In this document: positions 7,047 through 16,173 of the stretch, one piece after another
Numbering within the stretch: position 1 is the first letter of the stretch
Layout of the letters: each line of letters begins with the position of its first letter
Assembly (NCBI GenBank): GCA_016288215.1
Contig: JAEEYQ010000055.1
Span: 27,513-91,512, forward strand
Direction: 5' to 3'
Source of the DNA: Lentisphaeria bacterium
Lineage (GTDB): Bacteria; Verrucomicrobiota; Lentisphaeria; Oligosphaerales; Oligosphaeraceae
Length of the DNA stretch: 64,000 nucleotides
The notes under the pieces: generated by a model
Databases searched by the model: none
What the model was told of the DNA's origin: nothing
What the model saw: the letters and a program-made list of their open reading frames with translations, nothing else
Program-made: the position numbers and the translations under genes

Positions 7047-8558
7047 TCAGTTCTTCCAGCTTCTGGGCTGGCCGAAGCGGAGGGAATAGACGTCCGCGTC
7101 CTTCATCTCGAAATGCAGGATGACGGTGCGGCCGACCAGTGGTCTGATTTCCGCGCCATTCTTCCACATCATGGGAAGGTCCAACTCATCGCCGAAGACG
7201 GGAACGGAGTCCTCCAGCGAGTAGCCGGGGATGGGGTTGTTCTGTTCGTCGCGGATTTCGCAGCGGATTTCGCCGAGGGCGGAGGTGGAGGCGTTCAGCA
7301 GCAGCATGACTTTGCCTTTGGCATTGGTGAAATTAGCGTTAACCTCTTGTCCGTCAATGTCTTCTTGCGAAGCAACAATGGTCATGGGCTTCATGGTGAA
7401 TGTGCCGCCGCCATAGGGGGCCTTCACGGAGACGAAGCCGTCCAGACGCAGGGTGAGGCGGCGGAGTCGGTCGGGTTCGGGGCCGTCGTAGGCTTCCGTG
7501 GAGAAGATGGTCAGCACGGGCGGCGTGCCTTCCAGGTCCGCTTTGGTCAGCACCACGCCTTGGGCGCTCATGTTGTTGCGGTTGATCCAACGCTCATGCT
7601 GAAGGCCTGGCCGAACAAAGGCCTCGTCCCAACGCTTGAAATGGATGCCGTCGCGGCTGCTCATGAAGCCGCCGTCCGAAAGGCCGGGCAGGCCGCCCGC
7701 GTCAGTCATGTCATGGATGCTGACTCGGTTGCTGATGAAGCGCTTTGGCAGGCCGATGTACACGGTCGGATTGTTGACATAGGGATGTATCCCGTTGGTG
7801 TACAGCTCGATGTATGGTGCGTCGGGGCCATAGTCGAGAGGCTCCGGATCCGCCCAATGGACGGCGTCCTGCGAGAGGTGGCGCTGGATGGCGCGGACCA
7901 CCATGCCGTTCTCCATTTGTTGGAAAAATCTGGAGTTGGCCACATAGCGGTTGTGGATGCCGTCGTAGAAGATGGTGTTCAACGAATCGAAGGCCCCGTT
8001 GGTGAGGATCGGCTCCGGCTGCGCCTTGGTCCAATGGATGCCATCGGGGGAATAGAAGAGGCAAAGCCCCTTGCCCAAGCCGGCGACCGCCTTATAGCGC
8101 TGTTCCGGAGGACAGGCGGGGTTCGAGTCATAGCAGGGGGCGAAATTATGGGAGGCTTCATCGCCCATCCAGACGATGTTGTTCTCTTTGGAGCCATCGA
8201 ACTCCCAAATGCCGAGCTTGGGCCTTCTCCAGTGGATGCCGTCGTCGCTTTCCGCGTAGCAGGTGGACTCGTGGTCGGGGCGGCCGGGCATGTGGAAGGC
8301 TCCGCCGCGATAGTACATGCAGTATTTGCGGCCGTCATGGAAGACGGTATGGTAGCAGCAGTCGTTGCCTTCCCACGGCGCGTCGTACACCATGACCACC
8401 TCGCGGAACTCGGGCTGATGCAGGGTCAGCGCCGCCCCGCCGGTCATCTTGCTGATGGCCTCCATGTCCCAGAGAAGCTCGGGGTAGGGGCCGTCGGCAA
8501 GAGCCGACACGGCAAGCCCCATGGTGGCTGCGCAGGTCAGAAGAGAGAATCGTTTCAT
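7047..8558 (-). CDS. Secreted beta-propeller (GH43/GH32-like fold) protein
   Basis: A 503-residue protein with signal peptide MKRFSLLTCAATMGLAVSALA. The body repeats propeller-type segments, each carrying a sequence like DGIHW (ESDDGIHWRRP, SPDGIHWTKA, SQDAVHWADP, SRDGIHFKRW), the usual blade motif of arabinanase/sucrase-fold glycosidases. The C-terminal 130 residues form a beta-sandwich-like domain. Proteins of this kind in PVC bacteria are annotated as putative glycosyl hydrolases; catalytic residues cannot be assigned by eye. The start at 8558 is preferred to 8567 because AAGGA is spaced correctly for it. An AT-rich dyad (8642) lies upstream. Confidence 0.7.
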   Translation of the reverse strand: MKRFSLLTCAATMGLAVSALADGPYPELLWDMEAISKMTGGAALTLHQPEFREVVMVYDAPWEGNDCCYHTVFHDGRKYCMYYRGGAFHMPGRPDHESTCYAESDDGIHWRRPKLGIWEFDGSKENNIVWMGDEASHNFAPCYDSNPACPPEQRYKAVAGLGKGLCLFYSPDGIHWTKAQPEPILTNGAFDSLNTIFYDGIHNRYVANSRFFQQMENGMVVRAIQRHLSQDAVHWADPEPLDYGPDAPYIELYTNGIHPYVNNPTVYIGLPKRFISNRVSIHDMTDAGGLPGLSDGGFMSSRDGIHFKRWDEAFVRPGLQHERWINRNNMSAQGVVLTKADLEGTPPVLTIFSTEAYDGPEPDRLRRLTLRLDGFVSVKAPYGGGTFTMKPMTIVASQEDIDGQEVNANFTNAKGKVMLLLNASTSALGEIRCEIRDEQNNPIPGYSLEDSVPVFGDELDLPMMWKNGAEIRPLVGRTVILHFEMKDADVYSLRFGQPRSWKN

Positions 8559-8641
8559 CGAAGTCATCCTTTGTGGAGCAGATTGTCGTGACGGAAGAGG
8601 CGCTGCGGGGGCAGTTTCCTCTGCGGAGCCATGTCATCCTT

Positions 8642-8669
8642 CTATATATACCTTATACTATAATATATG
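8642..8669. repeat. AT-rich dyad (TATACC...TATAATATATG)
   Basis: A member of a dispersed family of short AT-rich near-palindromes. It lies about 85 bases upstream of the propeller gene start, where it could be part of the promoter or a separate element. Confidence 0.5.
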
Positions 8670-8742
8670 AACAAACGCCGCCAAACGGACGCATGCATCC
8701 CGCCTGCGCCTAATTAACGACGGAACGCCGATGATACCTCCT

Positions 8743-9708
8743 TCACGTCTTTTGGAAGGAAATCGTCGGCAGCTCTGAATAATCCATCGTCCAGATGCCG
8801 CCTGTCACATCGTAACTGATGCGATGGCGCAATTCAAAATCCGTCTCACTGTCGCGGCGGCAAGCGAATTTCCCGTCTTGTTTGAAATACTCGTCTCCAT
8901 ACTTTATATATATAAGATGTGGGTTGCCAATGGGATGGTCGGTCGTTGTGACCGCTTGTCCATCGACATCCTGCGGCGTCACGAAGACGGCAGACGGACG
9001 GAAACCGACTTCCACCATGTTGCGGAAGACGGCGATCTTATCGAACACGGAGCATGTCGTGTCATCCAGGCTGTGGACGATGAGATACTTTTCCTTTGGG
9101 TTCATTTCGAACTGTTTGCAAAGATGGGTCATGTTGCCTGGATTGCGGATTTCCTGATGGGCGGGCGTCCTGTAGAATGGCGATGACGGATCACGGGACC
9201 ATCCGCCCTCTTTCATGTCAAAGGCATGGTGGTCCGTCAGACCGGAACAACCGCACAAATCGAAAACACATGAAAACGTGCACGGTGCCAATTTGGCGCA
9301 CATCAACGCGATGATGCCGCCGCCGGACTGCCCTGCGACATACAGCCGCCGCTTGTCGAATGGTTTGCCTTCTGCACGCAACTTGTTCTGCACGTGATAG
9401 ATGGCGCGCAGACAATCAACTGTCTGAATCAACGCCAGATCGTACGGGATACCGTCCTGGTCGTCATGACCGCTCTGAAGGTAATTCACGTTGATGGCTA
9501 CAACGTTGTAGCGGTCGCAAAAATCGTCGCATGCTTCGAACAGCATATCGTAAGTGCCTGTCCAGTAATGGACAAGCAGCATGATTCCGGTGTGTTCATC
9601 ACATCCGGCGGCTGGTTCGCGGACATACATCGGCACAGGCCGCCGTTTTTCTAGAAACTCGTAATCCTGTCCAACAAATTCAGAAATGTATTTTTCAGTG
9701 TCTGCCAT
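8743..9708 (-). CDS. Alpha/beta-hydrolase, cytoplasmic
   Basis: A 321-residue protein starting MADTEKYISEFVG. It has a serine-hydrolase nucleophile elbow GQSGGG, an oxyanion region GIMLLVHYW, and later LIVHSLDD with the likely acid and a histidine in TTTDHPIG. The fold is that of esterases or peptidases; resemblance to the DUF2920 family is possible but not certain. There is no signal peptide. The start at 9708 is supported by GGAG eight bases upstream; a longer start at 9747 lacks this. It is probably monocistronic, with the heptamer array at 9806-10012 upstream. Confidence 0.75.
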   Translation of the reverse strand: MADTEKYISEFVGQDYEFLEKRRPVPMYVREPAAGCDEHTGIMLLVHYWTGTYDMLFEACDDFCDRYNVVAINVNYLQSGHDDQDGIPYDLALIQTVDCLRAIYHVQNKLRAEGKPFDKRRLYVAGQSGGGIIALMCAKLAPCTFSCVFDLCGCSGLTDHHAFDMKEGGWSRDPSSPFYRTPAHQEIRNPGNMTHLCKQFEMNPKEKYLIVHSLDDTTCSVFDKIAVFRNMVEVGFRPSAVFVTPQDVDGQAVTTTDHPIGNPHLIYIKYGDEYFKQDGKFACRRDSETDFELRHRISYDVTGGIWTMDYSELPTISFQKT

Positions 9709-9805
9709 TTGGGACTCCAATAAAAAAGGGACATAATTGACATGCACCGTTTTTGATACTCACTGCCGCCCTTGAACGGAAGTGCGTGGGATGCGGGACG
9801 CGGAA

Positions 9806-10012
9806 GGTGAAAAGAGAAGAGTGAAAAGTGAAGAGTGAAGAGTGAAAAGTGAAGAGAGAAAAGAGAAAAGAGAAGAGTGAAAAGAGAAGAGTGAAAAGAG
9901 AAGAGTGAAAAGAGAAGAGTAAAGAGAGAAGAGTGAAAAGAGAAGAGTGAAAAGAGAAGAGTGAAAAGAGAAGAGTAAAGAGAGAAGAGTGAAGAGTGAA
10001 GAGTGAAGAGAG
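9806..10012. repeat. Heptamer tandem array GTGAARA/GAGAARA (about 29 units)
   Basis: Over 200 bases of 7-bp units such as GTGAAAA, GTGAAGA, GAGAAGA and GAGAAAA. The array is preceded by GCGGGACGC and followed by AGCGGGATGAGAGGGGGACG and palindrome copy C, the same arrangement as at 5378-5530. Confidence 0.9.
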
Positions 10013-10027
10013 CGGGATGAGAGGGGG

Positions 10028-10110
10028 ACGGAAATGCCTTCCAATTGGCGTTAAATGGCAGTTAAGGGGGTAAGTTTTGCGTTTTTATCAAAAAATACCC
10101 CCTTAGCAGG
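10028..10110. repeat. Long palindromic element, copy C
   Basis: GGCGTTAAATGGCAGTTAAG then GGGGTAAGTTTTGCGTTTTT and TACCCCCTTA. The arms at 10060-10073 and 10096-10105 pair. It lies 48 bases downstream of the Gfo/Idh gene on the minus strand and could terminate that operon (the loop and flanks are T/A-rich). Confidence 0.85.
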
Positions 10111-10157
10111 CCGTTATGGGATTGCCCTCCGATGAAGAGGGCAATCCGTTGGCTGCA

Positions 10158-11111
10158 CTATTGGATGAAGATTTCCTTGCCGCCCTGTTCACGGCTGTCA
10201 ATGCCGGCGATGACCAGCTTCATCAACTCCACGGTCTCCTGCCATGGGAAGGGACGGACGCCGGTCTTCAGGAAATCAACGAACTTGACCAGCTGGGTGC
10301 GGAAGCTGAAATAGCTGTCCGCCGAGTGTGCGACGACGGTGCCGCCGGTGCCGCCGATGATGAGACCCGCGCTGCCCGAGAGGTCGTAGATGCCCGTGAG
10401 GACCACGTCAAAGCCTTTGCTGTGCTTGATGTGGACGATGTTGCGGCGGGCGCTTCCCGTGTTGCGGAGGCTGAGGAAGCCGGGCCCCGCGATGGGATAA
10501 ATTGCTTCCAGAGAATGGATTCCGTAGGTCTCCCACTTTTTGGGCATGCCGTATTCGATGAGCCGCAGCTCGCCGACTTCCCGCGTGCCGCCGTTGTGGT
10601 AGGGCATGAACTCCTTGGCGTAGCGCATGGAGCTGGAGGAGAGCAGGGGATAGCCCGCCTCGAAGAGGGAGGTGAAGTACTGCAGGTCTTTCGCGTTGTC
10701 GCAGAGGGGTTTGTCGATGAAGATGGGCAGCCCCGCGTCAATGAAGGGCTTGGCGCGTTCGACGTGTTCGCTGCCGATGTCGGTGGCGATGATGACGGCG
10801 TCCACATTGCCGATCATCTCTTCGGGCCTGTCATAGACTTTTGGGATGAGGGAGAGTTTGGCCACATGCTCCGCGTCTTCCCGCCGATTGCAGGCGATGC
10901 AGGTGACGTGGGCGCCAGGGATGCCCATGGTGTCGTAGTCCTCTTTGGCCAGATAGACGGGAATGACGGGGAAGGGGCATTCCTTTGGCATGGCCTCACG
11001 GTTGAATTTGTTGAACATGGCGCTCCAGCTGTAGGGATGGCCGTTGCCTTCGGTCATGCCGAGAATGCCGATGCGGATGTCGTTGGGGTCTTTTACCAAT
11101 GCGTTGCTCAT
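10158..11111 (-). CDS. Gfo/Idh/MocA family oxidoreductase (short form)
   Basis: A 317-residue protein. The Rossmann start is IRIGILGMTEGNG, unusual in having a long insertion before VPVYLAKED. The loop VDAVIIATDIGSEH and the FIDKPL motif (the family's EKP lysine site) are present. It probably oxidises or reduces a sugar or inositol using NAD(P). It is the last gene of an operon with the SGNH and DUF4838 genes (gaps of 9 and 3 bases), so it may process sugars released by them. AGGAGA lies seven bases before the ATG. Confidence 0.85.
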   Translation of the reverse strand: MSNALVKDPNDIRIGILGMTEGNGHPYSWSAMFNKFNREAMPKECPFPVIPVYLAKEDYDTMGIPGAHVTCIACNRREDAEHVAKLSLIPKVYDRPEEMIGNVDAVIIATDIGSEHVERAKPFIDAGLPIFIDKPLCDNAKDLQYFTSLFEAGYPLLSSSSMRYAKEFMPYHNGGTREVGELRLIEYGMPKKWETYGIHSLEAIYPIAGPGFLSLRNTGSARRNIVHIKHSKGFDVVLTGIYDLSGSAGLIIGGTGGTVVAHSADSYFSFRTQLVKFVDFLKTGVRPFPWQETVELMKLVIAGIDSREQGGKEIFIQ

Positions 11112-11120
11112 GATGTTCTC

Positions 11121-12464
11121 CTATTGTTGGATGGTTTTTGGGGGACAGTTCACTTGAATGGACGTGATGCCAAGCTCCTGCGGCGCAGCGCCTTTGAAGG
11201 TCAGCGTGTGTGTTTCGGGCGAGCAGCCCTGAAGCAGCAGGGTGCGGGTTCCGGCGGGCTGTGGCGCAAATGGCGTCGTGAAAAGGGGATAGCTGTCCCA
11301 TGTGACGGTATAGCCGTCAGGGAGCTCGTGTTTGGTGTAGGCCAGAGGCCATGCCACATGCCAGTCCGACTTGAGGATGACGACACGGCCGGAGGGGGAG
11401 GCGAAGTCCGCGTCGCTGGTGCCTTCGCCGTCGTCTCCCGTCTTGCTGCCTTTGACGCGGAAATGGAGGCGCGTGCCGTCCTTTGTGGAGTCCGGCAGGC
11501 ATTTGAGCTCCCAATGCTCTGCCTGCAGGGGGACCGTGAAGTCCACGTTTTTGATGGCGGGCATCCAGATGAAGGGGCCGGTGGAGGTGCGGGTCAGCCC
11601 CCACAGCTCCCGATAGTCCGTCAGCGGCTTGCCGTCCAGAAGCAGCTCCGCCTTCAGGTCCGGCTTCCCGTCGCCATTGGAGACGGCGACGACGCGGTTG
11701 CCCGTGAAGCGCAGGATGGCATTGCCGTTGGCGTCAGTTTGTAAGTCATTGATAGTCAATAGGTTAATCGTTCCGGATGACTCTGGGTTGTCTCCCAACG
11801 ATGGAATGCGGACCAATTCTTCGCCGATGCATTGGGCGTAGAGTTTGAGTCCCTCCGGATTGAGGTGGATGGAGTCGTTGAGCAGGTCTTCAACGGCGAT
11901 TCCCTCCCAAAGCAGATGGTTGCACCACTTCTGGTTAAGGTCGATGACCATGCAACGGTAGCGGCGGGCGATGTCCATGATGTCACGGGAGCGGCCGTCG
12001 CGGTTCAGGAGCATGGCCCGCGGGTCCTGCCCTTTGCTTAAGTGACTGGTCCACAGGATGATCTCCGCCGCTGTGCGCTCGCGGACGGTTCGGACAATCT
12101 CCTCGTACTTCTCCATGCGGCCGTAGACGTGGAAGAAGAGGAGGTCGGGGTTCCATGGATAGAGGTCGTTGACGGCGGTGCGGCTCAGGTTGTCGGCCTC
12201 GAAGCCGCCGATGGCCCGCTTGCAGAACTCGAAATTCACGGTGGGATAGCGTTCCTTCAGCTGGGCGCAGATGGTGTCCGTCCACGGCTGCGCGACGATG
12301 GACTGGCCGTAGAAGAAGACGCGCAGCGTGGCGGGATGCTCCGCCGTGGACTCCTCCATCATCTTCATGGAGCGTTGGATATGGCGCGCGGAGGGATTGG
12401 CGGCGGAGGCGGTGGCGACGCCCACGCAGAGGGAAACGGTCATGGCAAAAAGGATGTTTCGCAT
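11121..12464 (-). CDS. Secreted SGNH/GDSL-type hydrolase with C-terminal beta domain
   Basis: A 447-residue protein with signal peptide MRNILFAMTVSLCVGVATASA. Residues about 47-210 form an SGNH domain: block I is FFYGQSIVAQ (Ser55), a later block has LLFFHVYGRM, and the catalytic Asp-His pair is DSIHLNPEG. The remaining 230 residues look like beta-sandwich accessory domains. SGNH enzymes in this context usually remove acetyl or other ester groups from glycans. It sits three bases downstream of the DUF4838 gene, so the two are co-translated. Confidence 0.82.
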   Translation of the reverse strand: MRNILFAMTVSLCVGVATASAANPSARHIQRSMKMMEESTAEHPATLRVFFYGQSIVAQPWTDTICAQLKERYPTVNFEFCKRAIGGFEADNLSRTAVNDLYPWNPDLLFFHVYGRMEKYEEIVRTVRERTAAEIILWTSHLSKGQDPRAMLLNRDGRSRDIMDIARRYRCMVIDLNQKWCNHLLWEGIAVEDLLNDSIHLNPEGLKLYAQCIGEELVRIPSLGDNPESSGTINLLTINDLQTDANGNAILRFTGNRVVAVSNGDGKPDLKAELLLDGKPLTDYRELWGLTRTSTGPFIWMPAIKNVDFTVPLQAEHWELKCLPDSTKDGTRLHFRVKGSKTGDDGEGTSDADFASPSGRVVILKSDWHVAWPLAYTKHELPDGYTVTWDSYPLFTTPFAPQPAGTRTLLLQGCSPETHTLTFKGAAPQELGITSIQVNCPPKTIQQ

Positions 12465-12467
12465 GGT

Positions 12468-14777
12468 TCAGTTCCCCACGTTTTGATCGGCGCGGATCAT
12501 GATGATGGAGTCCACGGTGATGTCTTTGACTTCCTCCGGCGGCCGATTCACGGGAGCCAGCCAGAGGTATTGGGAGAGGGCGAAGGGGACGGGCTCCGTC
12601 TCGATGGTGACATAGTCCTTGCCCGCGCATTCGCTGACCTTAATATCTCTGAGATAGTCATTTCCGGCTTTTCCGGCATTGTAGACGCCGAACTGGACAG
12701 CGACACCGTCCTTCGCGTCCGCATCGCAGCGCAGGCGGATGAGATATTTCCATTTGCGTCCCACGCCGTAGTAGGAGCCGATGTGGTTTTGAATGGCCCA
12801 TTGGTTATGGTTGGCCTTCATGCAAATGGCCTTGCCGCTAAAGGCGGCAGGGTCGTCCACCACATTGACCAAGCTGTCAAGGAAGTAGATGTTGAAGGTC
12901 TGTGGCCACAGCACGTCCCATGTGCCGTCGGGCAGGTTGCGGCATGCTTCGGGCAGGTTGTCGCGGCGGACTTCAAAAGGCTTGAGAAGGCCTTCCAACT
13001 GCTCCTTGTAGGAGGAAATGCTCTGGCCGCCCTCCCGCCAGGTGGCCGGATTCCATTTGTCGAACTGGCGGAACAGGTCCTCCTTGATGGCTGTGATCGC
13101 GTTTTGGGATATGAGGGCGTCGACGGTCTGGGTGCTGAAGAAGGCCTCTCTCTGCATGTTGAAATAGCTGAGGAGGGTGGAGACGTCCAACGAGATGCGC
13201 TCGCGGTGGACGCGCTCCGCGAGGACGGGGTTGTCCTTCACGGCGTCCTCCGCCTGTTGGAAGAGGGCACGGGCCTTGATGAGGTCGGCGCCCGTCAGCC
13301 AATGCTGAACGTTGTCGTTGTAGCAGGGCAGCCGCGAGCCGGATTTCTCCATGCAGTCGCAGAGGAAGTCGATGTAGTTCAGCAGCAGCGGTCCCGCGGC
13401 GCCGTAGTAGCCGTTGAAGAACTCCTGCGCCAGCGCCTTTTCGTCCAGGTTGGGGTTCCACAGCAGATGGGCGACGATCCACGCCCGCGGGCGAACGAAG
13501 TCCCCCGTGCTGCAGCCCGCGTCCCCCTGCTCGAAGATGCCGATGGCGTGGTGTTTGGCGAAGAAGCGGAGGTCGTTGCCCAGGTTGCGGTAATTGGGCT
13601 GGAGCAGCATGTAGTTGCTGAAGTTCGTGATGTAGTTCCAGATGTAGAGGTTCTTGGCGATGGCGCTCCAGTCCTCGATGTCCTTGCGGAAGCTGGCGTT
13701 TTGAGGACCGTCCTCCAGCGGCTGCGAGAAGTCCATTTCGATGCTGCAGAGTCGGACCACCACATTGTCGGCGGGGCGGGTGATTTTGGGGGCATGTCTA
13801 GTGTATTGATAGGCAAGGGTTTCGATGAAGAAGTCCGGATACTGCTTCCGGATGTCCGCCGCGACGGCGTTGACGAAGCGCAGCAGCAGGCCGGAGGGGC
13901 TGCCTTCCTCCTCTTCGATGGCCTTGCAGGCGGGGCACTGGCAGTTTCCCCTCCAGTCGTTCTGCGAGACGGAGATCATGCCGGCGGTGGGGTCTTGCGC
14001 AATCTTCTCCAGGCAGACTTTGACGAATTCCTTCCGCATCTCTTCATTGGTAAGGCAGAGCTGGCCGTAATCGCCGAAACGCTCGCCCTTTTCGTTCATG
14101 CTGTACCATTCGGGGTGCTTCTCGAAGTAGGTCTGCGGCGGCAGCCATTGATAGAAGGTGTGACACCAGCCGATGATGGAGCGGTGGCCGCCGTATTCCT
14201 CCGGAATGCCGGAGAAATGGCCTGTGTCCTTCAGGCGGGCCGCGAAGGGCGTGTCCCGATGGAGTTCCCAATAGAAGGTCTCGCGGCAGACAAAGGTGGG
14301 GGCGTATTCGATGTCCCGCTTCTGGATGACAAGCTTGGAGGGGATATAGGTGTCTTCATGAGTCCACCAGCGGACGCCCAGCAACTCCTCCAAAAAGGTG
14401 TAGACGGCGTAGAGGGGACCCCGCGGCATCTGGCCGTTGAGGTAGATGTCGCCGTCCACGAAGCGGATGGAGATGGTGTCCGGCTTGGCGTTGGCGAAGG
14501 TGGGGTCGGGGAAGACGGCGGCGGCGCCTTTCGTGGGGCCGACGTGGATGGCCCGCCGCCCTTCGGGGCGCTGCGACTCCGCCACGATGTCAAAATGGGA
14601 GTTGGGGAACTGGTTCATGTGGTCGGCCAGCTCCTTGGCGGCGGTCTGGATGACCACAGGCGGATTGTCTGGCGTGACAATCACATAGGAAGGGGTGAGG
14701 TCGGCGGCCAGCGCCATGCTTTGGATGGCGGCCAGGCAGCCGAGTACGGCGGAACAAAAGATGTGAGTTGCTTTCAT
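12468..14777 (-). CDS. Secreted DUF4838-family protein (putative glycoside hydrolase)
   Basis: A 769-residue protein with signal peptide MKATHIFCSAVLGCLAAIQ ending near ALAADL. Residues about 25-160 resemble the N-terminal domain of GH67/GH20 enzymes (AAKELADHM, YAVYTFLEELLGVRWW). The next 350 residues match DUF4838, with HPEWYSMNEKGERF, SQNDWRGNCQCPAC and YIWNYITNFSNYMLL. The C-terminal region is a beta-rich, probably carbohydrate-binding domain. It is the first gene of a three-gene operon. The family is common in PVC and Bacteroidota polysaccharide loci; its activity is largely unproven. Confidence 0.88.
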   Translation of the reverse strand: MKATHIFCSAVLGCLAAIQSMALAADLTPSYVIVTPDNPPVVIQTAAKELADHMNQFPNSHFDIVAESQRPEGRRAIHVGPTKGAAAVFPDPTFANAKPDTISIRFVDGDIYLNGQMPRGPLYAVYTFLEELLGVRWWTHEDTYIPSKLVIQKRDIEYAPTFVCRETFYWELHRDTPFAARLKDTGHFSGIPEEYGGHRSIIGWCHTFYQWLPPQTYFEKHPEWYSMNEKGERFGDYGQLCLTNEEMRKEFVKVCLEKIAQDPTAGMISVSQNDWRGNCQCPACKAIEEEEGSPSGLLLRFVNAVAADIRKQYPDFFIETLAYQYTRHAPKITRPADNVVVRLCSIEMDFSQPLEDGPQNASFRKDIEDWSAIAKNLYIWNYITNFSNYMLLQPNYRNLGNDLRFFAKHHAIGIFEQGDAGCSTGDFVRPRAWIVAHLLWNPNLDEKALAQEFFNGYYGAAGPLLLNYIDFLCDCMEKSGSRLPCYNDNVQHWLTGADLIKARALFQQAEDAVKDNPVLAERVHRERISLDVSTLLSYFNMQREAFFSTQTVDALISQNAITAIKEDLFRQFDKWNPATWREGGQSISSYKEQLEGLLKPFEVRRDNLPEACRNLPDGTWDVLWPQTFNIYFLDSLVNVVDDPAAFSGKAICMKANHNQWAIQNHIGSYYGVGRKWKYLIRLRCDADAKDGVAVQFGVYNAGKAGNDYLRDIKVSECAGKDYVTIETEPVPFALSQYLWLAPVNRPPEEVKDITVDSIIMIRADQNVGN

Positions 14778-14795
14778 GAGGACCCTTCTTGGTTA

Positions 14796-14880
14796 ATTAG
14801 GAATTAGAAATTAGAAATTAGGAATTAGGAACTAGGAATTAGAAATTTAACTAGAGCTTCTAGAGGCTCTTGAGCTAGCT
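14796..14880. repeat. GGAATTA heptamer array followed by CTAGAGNNN nonamers
   Basis: Heptamers (GGAATTA, GAAATTA, GGAACTA) run from 14796 to about 14848. They are followed by three nonamer-like units starting CTAGAGCTT, CTAGAGGCT, CTTGAGCTA. The same order is found at 26277 and 27905. It lies 18 bases upstream of the DUF4838 gene start. Confidence 0.75.
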
Positions 14881-14899
14881 ATGGAATAAGAGGTTGTTG

Positions 14900-16159
14900 T
14901 CATTGAGCATCATAGAATTTACGCAGCGTTTCAAGCGACCGCAGAAAGTCCGCCGCCGCGTTGTTCAGCTCCTTGCCACGTCCTTCGTCCATGGCACCGC
15001 CTGAAGGCTTTTGCCCGAGAACCTTGCCGACGGCGGCGGCAACGTCCGGATCGCCCGGATTGGACTCAAGTTCCTTTAGGAGAACTGGCAGCGCGTCCAG
15101 CGACCCGCTTCTGCCAAGGGATTCAATGGCGCGTCTCCGCAGTGCGCCGTCGTCCGATTTCAGGGCGTTTGCCAAATCGCCGATGAAGCCTTGCTGCGTC
15201 TCGGAGAAGGTCGAAAGCCACTTGCCCTGCATCTGCGCCGCCGCAGAGAGGAGTTTTGCGTCCTTTGAATTGGCTCCGATGCGGTGCAGGATTTTCGCCG
15301 TGCCGTCGGCCTCGGGCATTGGAAGCCCGCGAAGGTAGAGCATGAGCTCTTCGGGCTTGTCGTCGGGAGACTCCGAAAGCGCCAGCGCCTTCTCAAGGCA
15401 ATGCTTCCAGGCGTCCTCCTTCGGCATGGACTTCAACTCCTGCTCGAGTTTCTCGTCATCTCCATTTTTCCGTTTGTATGTTGTTTTGGGCTCCTGTGTT
15501 TCAATGCTTGTTTCCGAATTAAGATTGTCATGTTGAGAAGAAACAATGATAGCTAGTCTGTTGTTATCTACACTTTCAGTTTGAATCTGCTTGCAGCATA
15601 GTTCATCCAATGATTTAAAGAGTTCATGATAACCGTTGTCGATAGAACCTTTTGGGCAATAGATATAAAAACATGCATTGGCTCTTGAAAATGACAGAGC
15701 TCTATCATCGACGCAAACGGCATAGTCGCCATACTCGAAGCCATTGTCTTTCTCCAATAATCGGACCTGTGTCCGATGTGAACAAAGCAATTGATAATGA
15801 GCAAGATTTGCGAATAACGCTTCTATTGCATCTTTTTTCGAATTATATAATCTAATATTGATAAATTTGATTTTGTCTTTGTCTTTAAATTTGACATTAT
15901 TGAAAATGATTTCATTTTTGTTATTTGATTCGTATTTGTCATAGGTATAGATATTATTAAAAATATCGCTGTGAATTTTTAAAACCTGAATATTCTTGTT
16001 ATCTACTTGGAGTGCATTATCCTCATAATGACATGTTTTCTTTAATTGCACGATATAATCATCAATAAAAGACTGCGTAGAATCTTCTTTTGCTTGAACA
16101 TTAATCATGATTCCTATTGCAAGAATCAAAAATGCACTTGGGAAAAAATTTTTTATCAT
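14900..16159 (-). CDS. Secreted protein with C-terminal HEAT-like repeats
   Basis: A 419-residue protein starting MIKNFFPSAFLILAIGIMI, a signal peptide. Residues 30-230 are AT-rich in DNA, rich in Asn, Lys and Ile, and match nothing I recognise. Residues 230-419 have normal GC and form helical repeats (GDLANALKSDDGALRRRAI, DALPVLLKELESNPGDPDV), like HEAT repeats, ending in a helix. GGAGGG lies just upstream of Met6 of the longer frame, so 16159 is preferred to 16174. The abrupt change of composition near 15500 suggests fusion of a foreign N-terminal segment to a native HEAT domain. Confidence 0.65.
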   Translation of the reverse strand: MIKNFFPSAFLILAIGIMINVQAKEDSTQSFIDDYIVQLKKTCHYEDNALQVDNKNIQVLKIHSDIFNNIYTYDKYESNNKNEIIFNNVKFKDKDKIKFINIRLYNSKKDAIEALFANLAHYQLLCSHRTQVRLLEKDNGFEYGDYAVCVDDRALSFSRANACFYIYCPKGSIDNGYHELFKSLDELCCKQIQTESVDNNRLAIIVSSQHDNLNSETSIETQEPKTTYKRKNGDDEKLEQELKSMPKEDAWKHCLEKALALSESPDDKPEELMLYLRGLPMPEADGTAKILHRIGANSKDAKLLSAAAQMQGKWLSTFSETQQGFIGDLANALKSDDGALRRRAIESLGRSGSLDALPVLLKELESNPGDPDVAAAVGKVLGQKPSGGAMDEGRGKELNNAAADFLRSLETLRKFYDAQ

Positions 16160-16173
16160 TGCATATCCCTCCA

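Noticed and set aside
6888..8591. Plus-strand open frame of 567 residues opposite the beta-propeller gene
   Set aside because: It starts inside palindrome copy B and has no recognisable motif; the opposite strand has a signal peptide and propeller repeats.
9806..10012. CRISPR array
   Set aside because: The period is 7 bases with no unique spacers; real arrays have repeats of about 24-40 bases separated by different spacers. No cas genes adjoin.
10116..11744. Plus-strand open frame of 542 residues opposite the Gfo/Idh and SGNH genes
   Set aside because: Spans the boundary of two real minus-strand genes and has only antisense composition.
12042..14807. A 921-residue open frame on the plus strand opposite the DUF4838 and SGNH genes
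   Set aside because: It is the antisense of GC-rich coding DNA. The translation is rich in Gly/Ala/Val/Asp with no domain pattern, and the minus-strand genes have signal peptides and family motifs.
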